Shown: positions 1 to 13,235 of the stretch, piece after piece | Position numbering within the stretch: position 1 is the first letter of the stretch | Layout of the letters: each line of letters opens with the position of its first letter | Assembly: GCA_946699065.1 (NCBI GenBank) | Contig: CAMPDV010000710.1 | Location: 124,001-188,000, forward strand | Direction: 5' to 3' | DNA: 64,000 bases | DNA from: Loxodes magnus | Taxonomy: Eukaryota > Ciliophora > Karyorelictea > Loxodida > Loxodidae | Position numbers and translations under genes: made by a program | Notes under the pieces: model-generated | Databases searched by the model: none | Told to the model about the DNA's origin: nothing | Seen by the model: only the letters and a program-made list of their open reading frames with translations

Positions 1-2614
1 CATTCCTTCTGCTTTTTATCTCTCATCAACATTTCTATTTCTCAAGTCTTAACGTATGAATAGCAATTTAAAAGTAAGTTTATTTATCAGAGCACAATTT
101 CGATAATTTAGTTACTTAAACAATATAGAATATTCTCTTAGATTTATTAAAAAGATGCTTAGTTATTAAAAAAGGATATTATTAAAAAGGAATTTTAAGC
201 ATTTTACATATCTATTTAACTATTTATCATTCTTACATAACTTCACCTTTGAACTCAGTTTATTTATAATATCCCTTTTAGGGAATTTTATTTAGTATCT
301 GATTAAAGTTCTTCTAGTTATACTCTTTCTGCATCTTTAAATTGACTGCAATGATTCTTCATTCTAATTTAAATTTTTTTATTTATTGAAGATTATAAAA
401 AGATAGCTTTAGATTTTAAGAGCTTTAATTGAAGGCAAATGTTAAGATGATAAGCTAGAAAAAGGTATGATTATATAACTATTATAAGATAGAAATTAAG
501 AAATCTATCCTACTGTCTTTATATGTAGATGGCTTTAGAGGAATTTAGTTACTTAAATGAGAGAAATAAAAGGCTATAAGAGATTGTATTAAACATAAGC
601 AGGTCACATTGCTTGCAATTATTTATCTATCATTAAAAACTCATTGTTAATAGAGAAATGCTTATCTATAGCTCTTGTTGTTTTTCTACTTTTGGAATTA
701 ATCATTAGCTTTAAGTATGTTTAAGCTTATATAAAAGAAAATGGTTATTAAAGAAGTGTTTTGGTTTTAGTTCTTTTAATAGTTTATAATCTATGATCTT
801 TCTTTCTTTTTTTTGGTTTATTCTTCCATCATAAAAAAGTTTATCCTGATATTAGAAGTTGATTATATTAGTCGATTTTACCTACTTCGTAAGCAAAATA
901 TAAGACTTCAAAGAAAAAGCGTTTAGTTGAAATTAAAACTGCTTAAAGCTTTTTTTTCAGCGAATTTAGAACCATCACTATCTATTTAGTGTAAACAGCC
1001 TACCATATTTATTTATACTCTTATATCATATCTAGATAGACAATCACTTTATATGCTTATTTAAATACTAAAAGACATAAATATTTTAAACTTCATTTTA
1101 CTTTATTAAATTGCTATTTAACCCTAGAACCAAATTGACATTTTATACTGTTCTATTTTAATAAGTAAATCATGAGATTTATAATTCTTAGATTTTTCCC
1201 TTATAAAGAAAAACCATCATTCTATTATAATTCTAGTCTTTTCATCTAGAGGCTAGTTTTATTTCATTTTCTATGATTCTTTGAAGATAGAAAATTTATA
1301 ATTTTCCTCTAATATTCCAAAATATCACTAACCAATAGATCATACCATTGCTATAAGCTTTGCTTGTTATGTAGTCACTATAATTATATCTTTCCAGCTA
1401 GAAATTAAATTATAAAGTCGAGAAAGAAAAAGTATATTTCAAAGTGCCTAACTTAATAAGAATAGTTTAGGCTTATGATTAAGCATATCTATTTAGGCTA
1501 AAGAACTTATTAAAATAATGATGCATTAAAAAATAAAGCATTAAGTCTTAAAATACGATGCTTCTTTTTTAAACGATGATTTAACTTCAACATCTGAATA
1601 TCTTTATTTTTCTTAAAAAGTTCCAATATAGATATATCTTCTATTTAGCAAGCCAATAAATATGATCTATTTAATTTTTTAACGAAACTCTATTTTTGAT
1701 ATTTTGGAATAATATCTCCAAAAAAAATAAAAGTGATAGACAGCTAGAGGAAAATGCTTAAAAAGCAAAGAGTGACTTGATTGCAATAGCGTTATTGATC
1801 TTAGAAAATTATCTTCAAAGTAAAGAAAACTACTTTCAACAGCTATTCATAAAATCAGCAAGCCACAATAAATAATTTAGATCACTATAGATAGATAAGA
1901 GGAAACTTATTTCTATTAAGATTGTTTTAAAATAAAACAATAAGTTTCTTTACCAAAAAATAATAATAAAGGAGATAAATAAAGTATAAAAGTGGCGAAA
2001 TTATATCACTTTAAATTTTTTTTTCATATTACTAAATGATCAAGTTGAAGGGAAATAAGGAATTGGAGAATAAAGCAATTATTTTCATTTTTTTAAATGA
2101 AGATAATTTACTCAGCCTGTTTTTATAAAAGTAGGAGCTAGAACTAAAATAACAATATTCATGGTAATTTTAATAATGACTTTTAATTAAAAAAATTGGA
2201 AGACTAAGTAAATAAAAATATATCAAATAGTTTATAAATGGTATAATAGTAACCAAATTATAAATAGTTAGAGATAATAAAAATTTTCTAGATGATAAAA
2301 ATGTGTCTATAATAAGTTGATTTAATAGTCTCATCTTATCAATATAAGCGTGAGTATGAAAGTTCTACAGCAAGTTTTAGCACTTAAATTTTGTAAACTT
2401 TTTACCCATCTTAATAAAATAAGCCATAGAATATTAATTTATAACCTAAAGATTTAAAATTTATTACTTTTTAATGTATTGCTACAAAAAATGATTAAGA
2501 CTAAAAATAAAATCTTTAGAACATATGGAAAACTGATATAAATAGAAGAAAATTTGGTAAAGAATTATTAATTACAAAATTAAAATATTTAAAATATTGT
2601 TAAAGTTAGTTGCT
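1..2614. other. Unit A, downstream of the membrane-anchored gene; no gene called
   Basis: AT-rich DNA that aligns in patches with about 17,000-19,600 and 31,450-34,780. Local frames look protein-like on either strand. However, the A/B match at about 1,760-1,870 against 18,790-18,900 needs a one-base gap, so I see no frame kept by both copies. Confidence 0.4.
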
Positions 2615-3382
2615 TCAAGTTGCGATTATCAAGTATAAGTAGGAAAGTGCTAAAACTACTAAGCAAGAAATCAAAACCATCGCATACTCTGATTCTTTTT
2701 CAACTTTTTCTTCAGAGATATCTTAATCAGTTTTGTCTTCTTTATCGTATAAATTAAGTGATTATTTAGTAAAATTTCCTTCGATGGGAGATAAATATTA
2801 ACTTGATTAAGATTTTTATGAGCTTTCTTCGCTGATTGTGCCCAGACTGGAAAAAGAGCTTTAATAAGGAACTTATTTATTTTCTTATTTCTACTAATGG
2901 AGTATTTAAACGTTATAAGAGGCTTTATTCACACAGACTTCTTGAGAATTATTCAAACTTGTATAGCTAGAATTACTCCTTTCAAATTTAGAAGATCCTA
3001 AATTCTAAATAATGGAGCTCAAATTTTCCTTTTATTAATTCTTGCTTTACTTAAGATTCTTTGAATCACCTAAACTCAATTCTCTCTTTACATTTTATCT
3101 TACAGAGGAGTTTGGATTTTTTGAGGGTAATTATTTGAGCTAATCAAATTCTCCATTTAAATACTAAAAATTCTAACTTTTAGTAAGTTTGTAATTCTTC
3201 TCTAGCTGTTTCATCTCAGTTTAAGGCTTGCAATACTTTTCTTCTTCATTTACAGAAGAATATTATCCTTATTCTTAACGGAGTTTGGAAAGTTTCCAAT
3301 TGTCGATTCCTTCTCCAATACTTTATTAGTTCCAACATGCAGACTTTGAACTTATTTTTTGGTTTAAAGTATCTTTCCACAT
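2615..3382 (-). CDS. Gln/Ser-rich protein with C-terminal membrane anchor, copy A
   Basis: 255 codons open under the TAA/TAG=Gln code, ending in TGA at 2,615. The start is the Met shared by all three copies (M-W/R-K at residues 1-3); upstream of it the frames stop matching. Order of parts: a segment with CWNQQSIGEGI near residue 20; a long polar Gln/Ser/Asn-rich middle; the block SSFSSLGTISEESSQ around residues 175-190; an acidic stretch; then a hydrophobic segment MVLISCLVVLALSYLYLII just before the stop. This predicts a tail-anchored membrane protein with most of the chain in the cytosol. Substitutions between copies favour third codon positions on this strand and Gln codons interchange among CAA, TAA and TAG, so I take it as a real gene. 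No known domain is recognised and the function is unknown. Confidence 0.72.
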
Positions 3383-6300
3383 ATTTATTATAAACAACAA
3401 CAAACTCATCTATTTATACCCACCTGGTAACTAATTAGACTAATATTATCAACAAACATTTAATCATTGTTTATCGCTTAAACTTAAGGGAAAAGTCTTA
3501 ACCTCTATATTTTAAAAATACAAGTTAGATATCAAAAATAAAAGGCTATTTTCACTTAGACTCTATTTTCTGCTCAAACTATAAATGGTTTGAGAATTTA
3601 TTCACTAAGCACTGGTTAATTATAATTAGATTAAGATAGAAATATTAGCATTCTCTTAGATTTTGATTTTGTAATGCTTTATATCTAGTTAAGGCTACTA
3701 AAGTAAAAAAAGTAACAAGCATGAAAGGAAAGAAATAAAGATATATCATAAATTAAAAATAAGCTTCTGATATAGTTAATTTTAAAGCTTATAAAGCTTA
3801 AACTAATTAGGCATTTTTTAGTGCTAGCTGCTTAATTTTATAAATGTTAAGCTAATTCTAGATAGTATAATTAAGAATCACTATTTTTAAATTTAGTTAT
3901 GATACAATTATAAAACTAGAAAAGTTTCATTTGATAGTAATTAAAAGAGGTGGAAATAATAATAGTGGTGTGCTTATTAAATATAATGAATAGACTGAGA
4001 GTATTTTTAGTGATAAACTATATCTCAGATGCTCTGATGAAAATGCGAATTAAACAATATTTTAAAATACACATTAATGTGAGGAAAAGTTATATTCAAA
4101 ATAAAAAAAGTTATTTTTTATAATTTTTAAACTAAGAAAAATTACAAAAAAATTGAGTTAAGAACTTGCAAATATTAGAATCAAAACTCGAAATTGAAGT
4201 TTACATCATTAAAGCCTTATTTCAAAAACAGACTTAACTATTCCGTTTTAAACTAACTCTAAATAGCATCCAAAAATATTCTTTTATGAAAATTTATTTA
4301 AGAATATTGACTAAATAGTACTCTTAAGATTTACCAATTATATTTAATCTGTGTAATTTAGATTAAGCACTCTTAGTTAATTAATAATTAAATGAAATAA
4401 GATATAGTTCAAATATCTTAAAGACCTATATCTTACAACTCCGAACACCTTTATAGTTATTTAAAGTTGAATAAACTCATAAATCTAAAACTTAGATTAA
4501 AGTATTTATGTACTCTAATGTTGTATTAACTTTATACATCCCATTTACATTTCGATGTCTTAGTTTGTATTATTTGCTAGTAGCTTCTGCCTTATTATAT
4601 TTTATTGCCTTTTATTATAATATAAAATTTTATTTTCACTGAATAAAGAAAAGTTCAATTGAGTAAAATTTATAATTATAACCTTCTCCTTTCTCTAAAT
4701 CAAGAAATTATGATTATTAAAGCCAAATTTAAAATATTTAAAATTAAAAGTTTAAGAAATTAAAAATTTTTAAAATAGAGCTTAACAATCTAGCATGGTT
4801 AAGGAAATCAATTAGATATATAACTTAAGAGGAGCTGCACGTTTAAGCAAGAAGCTATTAGTATATAATAAATTTTCACAGAACAATGAGCAAACAACGA
4901 TGAAATTAAATGATATTTTATTAGTAGATAATTCAAATTTAAGCTTTTCTTTCCAAGTAAGTATAACTTGCTTCCTTGCAAGCATCTTCAGTTATTATCT
5001 TCTATGATTTCTCATCTACATGGGTTAGATAAATTTTATTAAAAGCTATCTTAATCATTCCTAATATAAATCTACTCTGAAATAACTATCCTGCTTTCGT
5101 TTTGAAAGCATACACTGATATTAACACTCATCTTGAGAATGTTAGACGTATACCCTAATCTAAATATTTAGTATAAAGTAACTAATTCCAACAAATATAT
5201 AAACAAAGGGATATAATATAACCTATACCCTTTATTTAAATATATACTTTCGTATTACTTCATAAGTCTCTTTAGCAATTGACACTTAAAATATAACTAA
5301 GCTTTCTATTTCTGGGTATACATAAATAAAAGTTAAATAAATCCTATACCCTAAAACAGGACGGTGGGCATAATAAATGTATCACTGCTTTAATTGCAAA
5401 GTTAAATATAATATACTCGTAATCTTGACTCTTAAATAACTAAGTAAAGCCTTCTACAAGGAAAATTAAAGACTTATGACTAAACTTACCTAATTAAAAC
5501 CTACTGATTAATTTTTTAGCTTAAGTAATATTTATAAATTAGAAGACTGAATGATTAAAGCTAATTTGTCTATTCTTACTATGAGCTTATAAATAGCTGT
5601 ATCACTGTATTCTTTAGAAATTTAGATTCTTCCTTGATTATTAAGAAACCGTTCTTTCACCTAGACTAACTTGCTAGTTTTTAAGTCAATAACTAGGACT
5701 CAAAAATAATTTAAAGCTCTTTGACCTAATTAAGAAATTCAATCCTTTCTACACATAAAAAGCAATTATTAAAAGGTATCATTATACCTAAGCTTTTATA
5801 ATTATTAGCTAGATTTAGAGCAAATAGCATTATTTTTTTTCAGAATTTTAAATTTTTAAATCGAATTTTTTTAAAATTTTTACACTGAAAAAGTGATATA
5901 ATAATAGTCTAAGTATTTGAATACATCAGAGTCTTCAAAGTATCATATAGAAAATAAAAAAGACGCGAATAACTAAACAATTGATAGTTAACTAATTAAT
6001 AAAATAGAACTTAGTATGTAAACATAAATGATCATTAGCCACTTAAATGTAATATTGACCATTAAAGCTGATATAGGTAAACTAATAAACTTATTTCTAA
6101 TTTTTTAATTTGCTAAAGGCATTTTTTAATAGATAGAGTTAATTATAATGAGATAGACTAAATACTTAGATACTGGATGTTTAATTAAGCATTAGTATAT
6201 TAGACAGATTTAAAATAGAAGGTAAGTATATGAAGTTATTTCGTCTCTTTAAAGATAATAACCTTTCAAATGGGATGAAAGCAATTTTAAGGCTTAAAAG

Positions 6301-6789
6301 ATTATTTAGCATCAAGTGATAAGTGCTATTTCACCTAGATATCATATATCATTTATCAATAAGTATTAAAAATGAAACAACTATCATTTTAACTTAATAA
6401 ATCTACACATTTTATTATATTTTATACATTCTTTTATAAATACTTTCTTGCTTTAATCAAAGCTAATAAAATAAAGAATGGTAGAATTTATTTTGTTAGG
6501 GTTTATAAAAAATTTAAAGCTACTATTAAATATTATTAGATAAAAGCTACTCTTCTGATTTTTTTATTCTAAATTGCAGTTGAGAAATTAGTTTCTATTC
6601 TAAATCTTTGCTAATATAATTTTTATATTTCGGGATTATCTTTTAGTATCAAGTCGCTTTGTATTCATAAATTTTAAAAGTAGTTCTTGTATTTTGCTGA
6701 AAAATAAAAAATAATTAGATTCTATTATTTCACTAAGATAATTTTTTAAAATCAGGCTAAATTAAATTATTTTCTTTCTGTTTCACGTA
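3383..6789. other. Unit A interval upstream of the anchored gene; conserved but unresolved
   Basis: This stretch aligns with about 20,355-23,750 in unit B and 35,548-39,030 in unit C. Minus-strand translation gives long protein-like runs, for example around 5,600-6,500. But matches such as 5,640-5,700 against 22,680-22,740 need single-base gaps. These could be frameshifts in old copies, introns, or non-coding homology. I do not draw a gene. Confidence 0.4.
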
Positions 6790-6985
6790 GAATTCTCCTT
6801 AGGTTATTTTTCATTAAAATGAGTCCTCAAATTATTCATAGCATTCATCAAATTAATTGAATGCTTTTCTTTAGATGGATCTTCATTCGTTTTTAGTTTT
6901 TCGTTTTATCTAGACTCTATTTTATCCTTACCTTAATGCTTTCTCCCTCTTATATATGTATTTATCACTTTTTCTAAACCTAAAA
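6790..6985 (-). CDS. Conserved basic segment, copy A (partial)
   Basis: Minus-strand frame with a basic stretch containing FRFRKSDKYIYKREKA and, about 50 residues later, MNAMNNLRTHF. The same two blocks occur in the same order in unit C (FRLRKKERYIQKRE and VMSNLRTG). Between and after the blocks the alignment needs gaps, and upstream the copies differ by five bases, so neither the start nor the end of the gene is set. It may be the N-terminal part of a larger protein running down into the unresolved interval. No family is recognised. Confidence 0.4.
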
Positions 6986-7128
6986 TGATTGCTAATTTGA
7001 TTTATACTCGCTAATTATCTTAGAGATTATAGAAGCTTACTTTGTCATTGTGACTAATACTTCACGATATATGGAAGATTCAGAAGTTTTATAACGTTCT
7101 TAAGTAACTAATTTACGTTCTTTTATCT

Positions 7129-7980
7129 ATGGCTTTTGTTTACTCATCAATATAATATAGCAGCTGATAGAGCTTATGATCAAATCTTAAGAAAGGTTTG
7201 GAAAGGGCTGCTAGAAATATTCCAAATCTTGAAATTAAATTAATTATTAAGAAGCTGATAATCTTGAAAAGCATCTGTTTAACAAGATAGTTGAAGCTTA
7301 GTATAACCAAATACTCTCACACTTTTTAGATTGTAGATATAGTAAAAGATATAAAGAGTTCATAGTGCTTAATGAACTTAATAGAAACAAGTATAACAAG
7401 CAAGATAAATATCAAACGTTTATCAAACCTTAAGATCTTCTTTCAAATTCAAATTCATACATTTTATAAGTGCTATAGCAAATATATTAAGATAACTAAT
7501 AAATGTAAGTAAAGCTTTAATTATAAATGAGTAACTAAAGTAAAGTTAAGAAAGATTAAACAGAAGAAAGAAAAATAAAAGGAAGTTGAGTATATTTATT
7601 CTGGAAAGATATTTAAGTAGTAGGAATCATTCAAGCAAGAAAAAGAAAGAATGGAGGATGAAGCAGAGTGTTCTTTTTGCTTAGCTTTTTTTCTGTAATT
7701 TTAGAATGTTGCTTTGTAAAGCGATCCCCATTATTAGCTATGTGAAATATGCTTCGAGTATTTGAGCTTTTGTCCTCTATATAGATAGAAAATTTAAATT
7801 AATTAATTATAAAATGTTGGTCTCAATCATAAAATATTTAAATGCTTCTTTTAAAAGCGCCTTAAGCTAAAATAGCGTTTAAGTGATAGCAAAAAGATGA
7901 ATACACTTATATAATCTTTGCATAATACGGTTTTCAACTATCTTTGCATCGTTTATTTATTCTCAGTTATAAAGATATGA
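7129..7980 (+). pseudogene. RING-finger-like sequence, probably decayed
   Basis: The best part, about 7,588-7,803, reads as a Lys/Glu-rich helix followed by ECSFCL, then DPHYQLCEIC, then SFCPLYR. This resembles the C3HC4 RING of E3 ubiquitin ligases: C-x2-C, then His, C-x2-C, and C-P-x-[C]. Two zinc ligands look wrong. The Cys before the His is absent, and the last Cys is Tyr (TAT instead of TGT). The same frame can be followed back to ATG at 7,129 and forward to TGA at 7,978. However, the more convincing upstream peptides (ADRAYDQILRK near 7,165 and EADNLEKHLFNKIVEAQ near 7,250) lie in two other frames. I read this as a frameshifted RING protein; introns are the alternative. Confidence 0.4.
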
Positions 7981-8517
7981 CTATGCTAAATATGTTGCTC
8001 TGTAAAATTGCCTCTTCGTATGTAAGCACCTTAAAAGGACTTTGTTAAAACAAGGATTTATTCTGAATTTTAGCTTTCTAATTTGATTATATTTAATAAG
8101 CTTTCACGTTGATTAATTACTCTAATAAAGGTAATAAGACTCCCATCATCTAGAATTTCTTCTATTTTTTAATTATCATTATCTAGAAGTAAATACCATA
8201 AATATATTATTTTAATTTTTAAAGAAAGGTATATTTGAGAAGCTTAATCTTCCATTTATTGATCTGCTTAATAATTTTTTATTGTACTTAGTTGATTTTA
8301 ATATTTTTTATTCATGCTTTTATCTTTTTTTCTGAAAGGTTGAATATTACTAAATCCTCACATTCCAACTCTGCTTTTTTAATTACTTTTTTCTCGACTA
8401 AAGAACGAAATTCAATTTATCTAAAATCTCTTTTCTTTATAAACTTATTCCATTATAAAGTTCTTTTTCATTAATGACTCTATTAATATATTAAACTGAG
8501 CAAAATAATGTTTATTA

Positions 8518-8703
8518 TCATTTCCTTTTAGATTATATTAAATATGTGTTGTTCAAACATAAAATCAATTTTGCTTTTATTTACTTAATAAGTTCAAATG
8601 AATCTTGAAGATTTATTGAGTCAAAATTATTCACAATCGCCAGTCTCAACTTCCAATTTCCAACTTCTACCTTATAACATTTCTCTTCCACAATATTTCT
8701 CAT
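8518..8703 (-). CDS. Short hypothetical frame
   Basis: Sixty-one codons from ATG at 8,703 to TGA at 8,518. It starts MRNIVEEKCYKVEVGNWKLR and goes on with a mixed composition that includes Asp, Glu, Gly and Trp, unlike the surrounding AT-rich DNA. The frame stays open upstream to about 8,765, so this may be the last exon or tail of a longer gene. No family is recognised and no second copy was found by eye. Confidence 0.28.
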
Positions 8704-11700
8704 GCTATAGCTTATGAACTATATTTCAATCTTTAATTCTCGTTAATTCTATCCCAAATTCTGTAAGGAGAAGGATAAAAATACAATTGATAGCTAATAT
8801 ATTTTTTAATCCTAGAAACCAATAAAGTTTTTGGCTCATAATCCGTATTTTTAATAAGCAAAAATCACTTTAAACTAGAAGAGCAAAACTTTTTGCCCCT
8901 TTCGATTTGAGAAATAAGGAAAAAATATCATTAATAGAGCAAAATAAAATCTAGAAGCAACAGATGAAAATCATGACTTTAAGAAAGGGAAATGAATCCA
9001 TCAAAATTTAGTGTATAAAATCCTTAATTAAACATAAATCTATAATGAACATTAGATTTAGCTTTAAGTCTACTTTTATTTTCCTTTAGTTTAAGAGGTA
9101 AAAAAGCAAAAAGAATGAGAACTTATAGGTAAATTTTATTTTGGCGTGCTGGAATACATCGTAAAAAAATGATAATACGAGAGACTATAATTAGATTGAA
9201 TGCTATTTCTAAGACTTCGGTGCTTAGTTTACATAACTTCTGTAAACTTAACCTTAGTTTGCGTTTTAGCTTGTAGATAATCTCATAGTTTTCTAAATTT
9301 AATGGGTTTTGTACTTATAGAAAAGAACATTAATTTAAAAAATAAAAGCAACTATTCATCCAAAGCAAGTTAGACATCTATCAAATCCAAATTTTTAAAG
9401 TACCTCACATTTAACTTAAGTGGTATAAAATTAGTATTAGATAGATAAGCTAATATATGGAAGATATAACTAATAGCTAATTTGTTAAGAAAAGCATTTT
9501 ATAATAAATCTTTAAGCTAGAAAATCAATAGATTTCAGAATAAGCTTATACAGTCTTCCTGATGCTTTAGAAACTGCGTTTGTAAGTTCAATAAATTGCA
9601 TAAGTTTCTATCTTAGTTAAAACATCGTATTTTGCCTTTTTATCTAAAAAATATATAAGGATTTAAAAATATACTAAGCCTGTAAAGTATTCAGATTCTA
9701 AGCCAATAAGTTAATAGTAAGACCCTTTTTGAAAAGAAGAGAAAGTATGATAAAACACTAAAATTGCAAATCTAGTTATTAGGAATGTAATTAGCGATTG
9801 TAGAATGGATTATAGTACTGATATAAGTATTTTGGATAAAGTACATTAACTTTTTATTTTTAAGTCATTTGCTTATTTTAAACTAGAGCTAAAGTTCTTG
9901 TTAATGAGAATTTATCTAATTAGATATAAATTTGGTGTAGATGGTAAAATCTTAATTTTATCTGTAAGTAAATATGGTCGTAAATTTATGAAATGACTAA
10001 CTAGTAAAAAGTGAATAATGTCTAGAAACTTGTTAATTAGGACTAAAGCACATAGTACAATATCTGAAAAATAATAATTACTTTAGTATAAAGGAAATCA
10101 AAATGAGATACTTATAAAATAGTTATTAAAATGATGATAATGTAAGAGATTAAAAAATACATAAAATAGATAAATAAAAACTATGATTCATATAAGTTAA
10201 TATCTCTTCAAAAAGACAGTATCATAGGTAAAAATTATAAAGAATAGAGCTATATAAGTAATTTATGGATTCAAATTCATCAAAAGGCTAAAAATTCGAA
10301 AGGAGGTGAACTTCAACTGGCATGATAAATTCGAGCTTTAATAAAATTAAAGCATTTTAATTAAATCTAAACAAAACTTTTACTAAGCTTTAAGTTATAG
10401 TAACAAAGGATTTATTTTCATAGTCAAACTTAAGTAAACTAAAATATACAATCTAACTTAAGATGGCTCTTTAATCAAATAATCAAAGCTTAATTATTAT
10501 CAAACTTAGACGTTAAATATACTTATTAAAGTATAAAATCAAAGCAAGCTAAAAAAATACCGGTTACTTAGATAAATAATTCTCTCTCTAAACTATTAAT
10601 TTACTACAAAACATTTTCTTATTCAATAAATCCTAAAATCATAAATAATAATAGATATTACTAAATCTTCTTATCATTCCTTTATAATAATTTAACTAAT
10701 TTATATAACCATAGATGGTAGCCATTATGTAAAATTAAGTATAGCTTTATTTATTATGAAAACTAGACTCTTAAATTTAATTAGATTTTATAACCAAACC
10801 AGCTTTTTAAGAAAAAAGGATTTAAGATAAAAATAAAAATGTAAGAATGGACTTAAAAATTCTAGATTGCTAATAATTAAAATCCTTTAATCAGCTTAAT
10901 TATATTTGTATTGATTTAGACCTGAACTTAAGTTTTTTGTCAGATACCTTTATTATATATTTTGTTCTATTTCAGCTGATTTATTTTTCCCATTTAGCTA
11001 AAATATTGTTATATTAAGCTAGCTCTTTATTTTTTCTTAGTTTTCAATATAATTAATAGAACTAAGGCTAACCCAAAAGCTTATTACCAATATCACTAAA
11101 TTCGAAAATCAACTTATGCTACTCTAAATCTTATAACTCTATTTTCAATTGATTGCAGCTAACAAAGCTAATTTATTTTTTAATTCCTTTTTATTGTTAA
11201 AATAAATTTAGCTTTCCTATCTACTTTTTAATATTCCTTTGATTTTTTTATAAGAGAAATAAAGTCAAAATTAGCTGTAAGCAAATAAGATCCTGAAATA
11301 GGTAGATATTCTACACATATAAAATCTAGAAATTATAACTATATTCGTTTTTATCCGAAATTATTCATCTTATGATCTTAGAATGCTTTTCCTTTTCTCT
11401 ATATAAACTTAATTTTAGACATTTTAAAAAATTATTTATTCGAATAAATGCGAAATTTTTCAAAAAGTGAGTGTATAGATTTCTTAAATTTTGCTTATTA
11501 AAAAGTTTATTTTCATGTTGTGGTAGTAAATGTAGATTCATTATAGATTCATTAGGCTTTTTAGGTAAATTGTCTGATTTATTTATATTTCTTAAAGCTT
11601 TTTAATATCAAGGATATAAAGGAAAAAATTAACTTTTAGCTCTCAATCAAATAATGCTAAGATGATATGTAGGAAAGAGGAGTTTTTATCTTTAAATTAT

Positions 11701-12314
11701 AAGCGAAAGGACTTTCTAATATAATTTAAGATAGAGGGTATTTCACTAGATTTACAATTTTTGCTATTTTTATCATGAAAAAATAAAAAAATGAACCATA
11801 CAAAAAAGCGAAGATTTATTAACAAAGCCAACAAAAAAGAAAAAAGTATAAGAATGAATCATTACTACTTTTTAAGCCTTAAATTAAAATAAAAAAGGGA
11901 ATAATCTCTAATAAATATCTATATTCTTTCCTCTTTATCAGATCTTTTCAAATTTATTAATTATTCTTTTAAATCTTTTTCTTGATCTGAACTTTTTAAT
12001 TTCTTTTTTCTTTTAATCACTATTATTTTAGGAAAAGTTAGCTATATTTGTGCTTTTTTTTAGATACCGTAGACTCGACATGAAATAGATTAGCTACGAT
12101 TTCTATATTTTTTTCTTAGTTATTTATTTTTCTTTTTTTTATAAAGACGAAGTTCTTAAATAATTAACATTTAAGAATATATACAAATTCATAAGACTTA
12201 CTTTATAATCCAGATTAAATTAAAACTTTAATAATCATTGATAAAAAGAGCTTGTCTCTTTTCCAAGCAATTCTATACATTTTTTAGCCAAATGATTTAA
12301 AACTGATCTAACTA
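8704..12314. other. Unit A interval, no gene recognised
   Basis: AT-rich sequence without a domain I can name. Parts probably align with about 24,700-28,300 in unit B, but I could not follow the match reliably. Confidence 0.35.
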
Positions 12315-13235
12315 TCAATTATTTTCCCTTAAGCTCATTCTTAGATTCTCTGAACTACTTTATGAAGATAATATTCTTCTGTCCGAGTATTTTTTCATCT
12401 TTTTAAACAATTTATGAAAATTAATAAGTTTTATCTTCACAATTTTATGAAGATTTTCCTCTAAATCAATAATAACTATTTGGTCTAATCTTTTATATTT
12501 AAATCTAAGAATATTCCCTATAATTTACATCTTTTACTAAGAGTTATACCTTTTGTAGTTATTATAAAACGAAATTGCTATTTTGATTTTGTATAAAAAC
12601 GCTGAGAAAGACAATTTAATTTCTCCTTTAAAGTTATTATTATTGTTATTTTGATGTTATCTCGTTTATCTATCAGAGAATTAGCCTTTATAGTGCTTTC
12701 TCTATTGTAAGAAAGTTAAAATTGTGAAGCTACCTGTTAATAATTTTATACTTAGGTTATTAAAATAACTAAAGGAGATCACTAGATCAGTTAGCAAACC
12801 TTTTTTTGTAGCTTACTCAATTTTTTTATGATTATAAGATTTTAGTTTATAACCTATTTTTGCGAAAAGCTGGATTGGAAAAAAAGCCTTTGCTTAAAAA
12901 GTAATTCGTGATTTGAAGACATTCTTTTTAATATCTAGCACTTCAATCTCTCTATTTTCCACAAGCTTAATAAATAACTTACTATCAAAGTCTTAATCTG
13001 CCTTCTTAAAAGATAGCTTTTATTATATGTTTTTGTATTATCTCTGCTTAGCATTCTGTGGAACTATATGGATTAACAATGAACGTCTTATGGAGACTTT
13101 TTTGAATTAGCATCGATATAAGAACCTTATCAATTACCCTCTTTAGACCATAAAGACATTATATAGAGTTTTGTATATTTTATGGCTTTCTTAAAGGTTC
13201 TGTATTCAGCTTAGTTTTTTAATTAAAGCAATCGT
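12315..13235 (-). CDS. Hypothetical protein, long open minus frame (5'-truncated by a retroelement?)
   Basis: A 307-codon frame on the minus strand ending in TGA at 12,315, with one Trp-TGA near its upper end. Composition is balanced: KKADQDFDSK and VENREIEVLDIKKN lie in the first half, a run of six Asn lies near 12,640, and the C-terminus has SDRRILSSQSSSENLRMS. A frame at about 28,330-28,700 in unit B has a matching C-terminal pattern (YSIRRIL, then NSDKLR). The upper end coincides with the retroelement at 13,236, so the start may have been cut off by the insertion. There are hydrophobic stretches but no clear domain. Confidence 0.42.

Larger units (their letters stand above)
1..13235. repeat. 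Tandem unit A (left end outside the window)
   Basis: First of three diverged copies of a large segment. Anchors are the membrane-anchored gene (2,615-3,382, matching 19,602-20,354 and 34,783-35,547), positions 1-100 matching about 31,450-31,550, and about 6,790-6,985 matching about 39,040-39,255. The distance from A to B at the anchor gene is 16,987 bp, and from B to C 15,181 bp. Unit A is cut off on its right by a retroelement near 13,236. Identity varies along the unit and many small indels are visible by eye. Exact borders cannot be set without an alignment. Confidence 0.75.

Noticed and set aside
2640..3460. Plus-strand frame over the anchored-protein gene (for example LDQDLYELSSLIVPRLEKEL)
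   Set aside because: It looks coding in an all-sense code, but differences among the three copies put the variable base in the third position of the minus-strand frame, and the minus frame has the membrane segment and a shared TGA.
5140..5360. Several ACCCTAA/ATACCCT strings, possible internal telomeric repeat
   Set aside because: They are isolated, not tandem, and lie in sequence that aligns with unit B without them.
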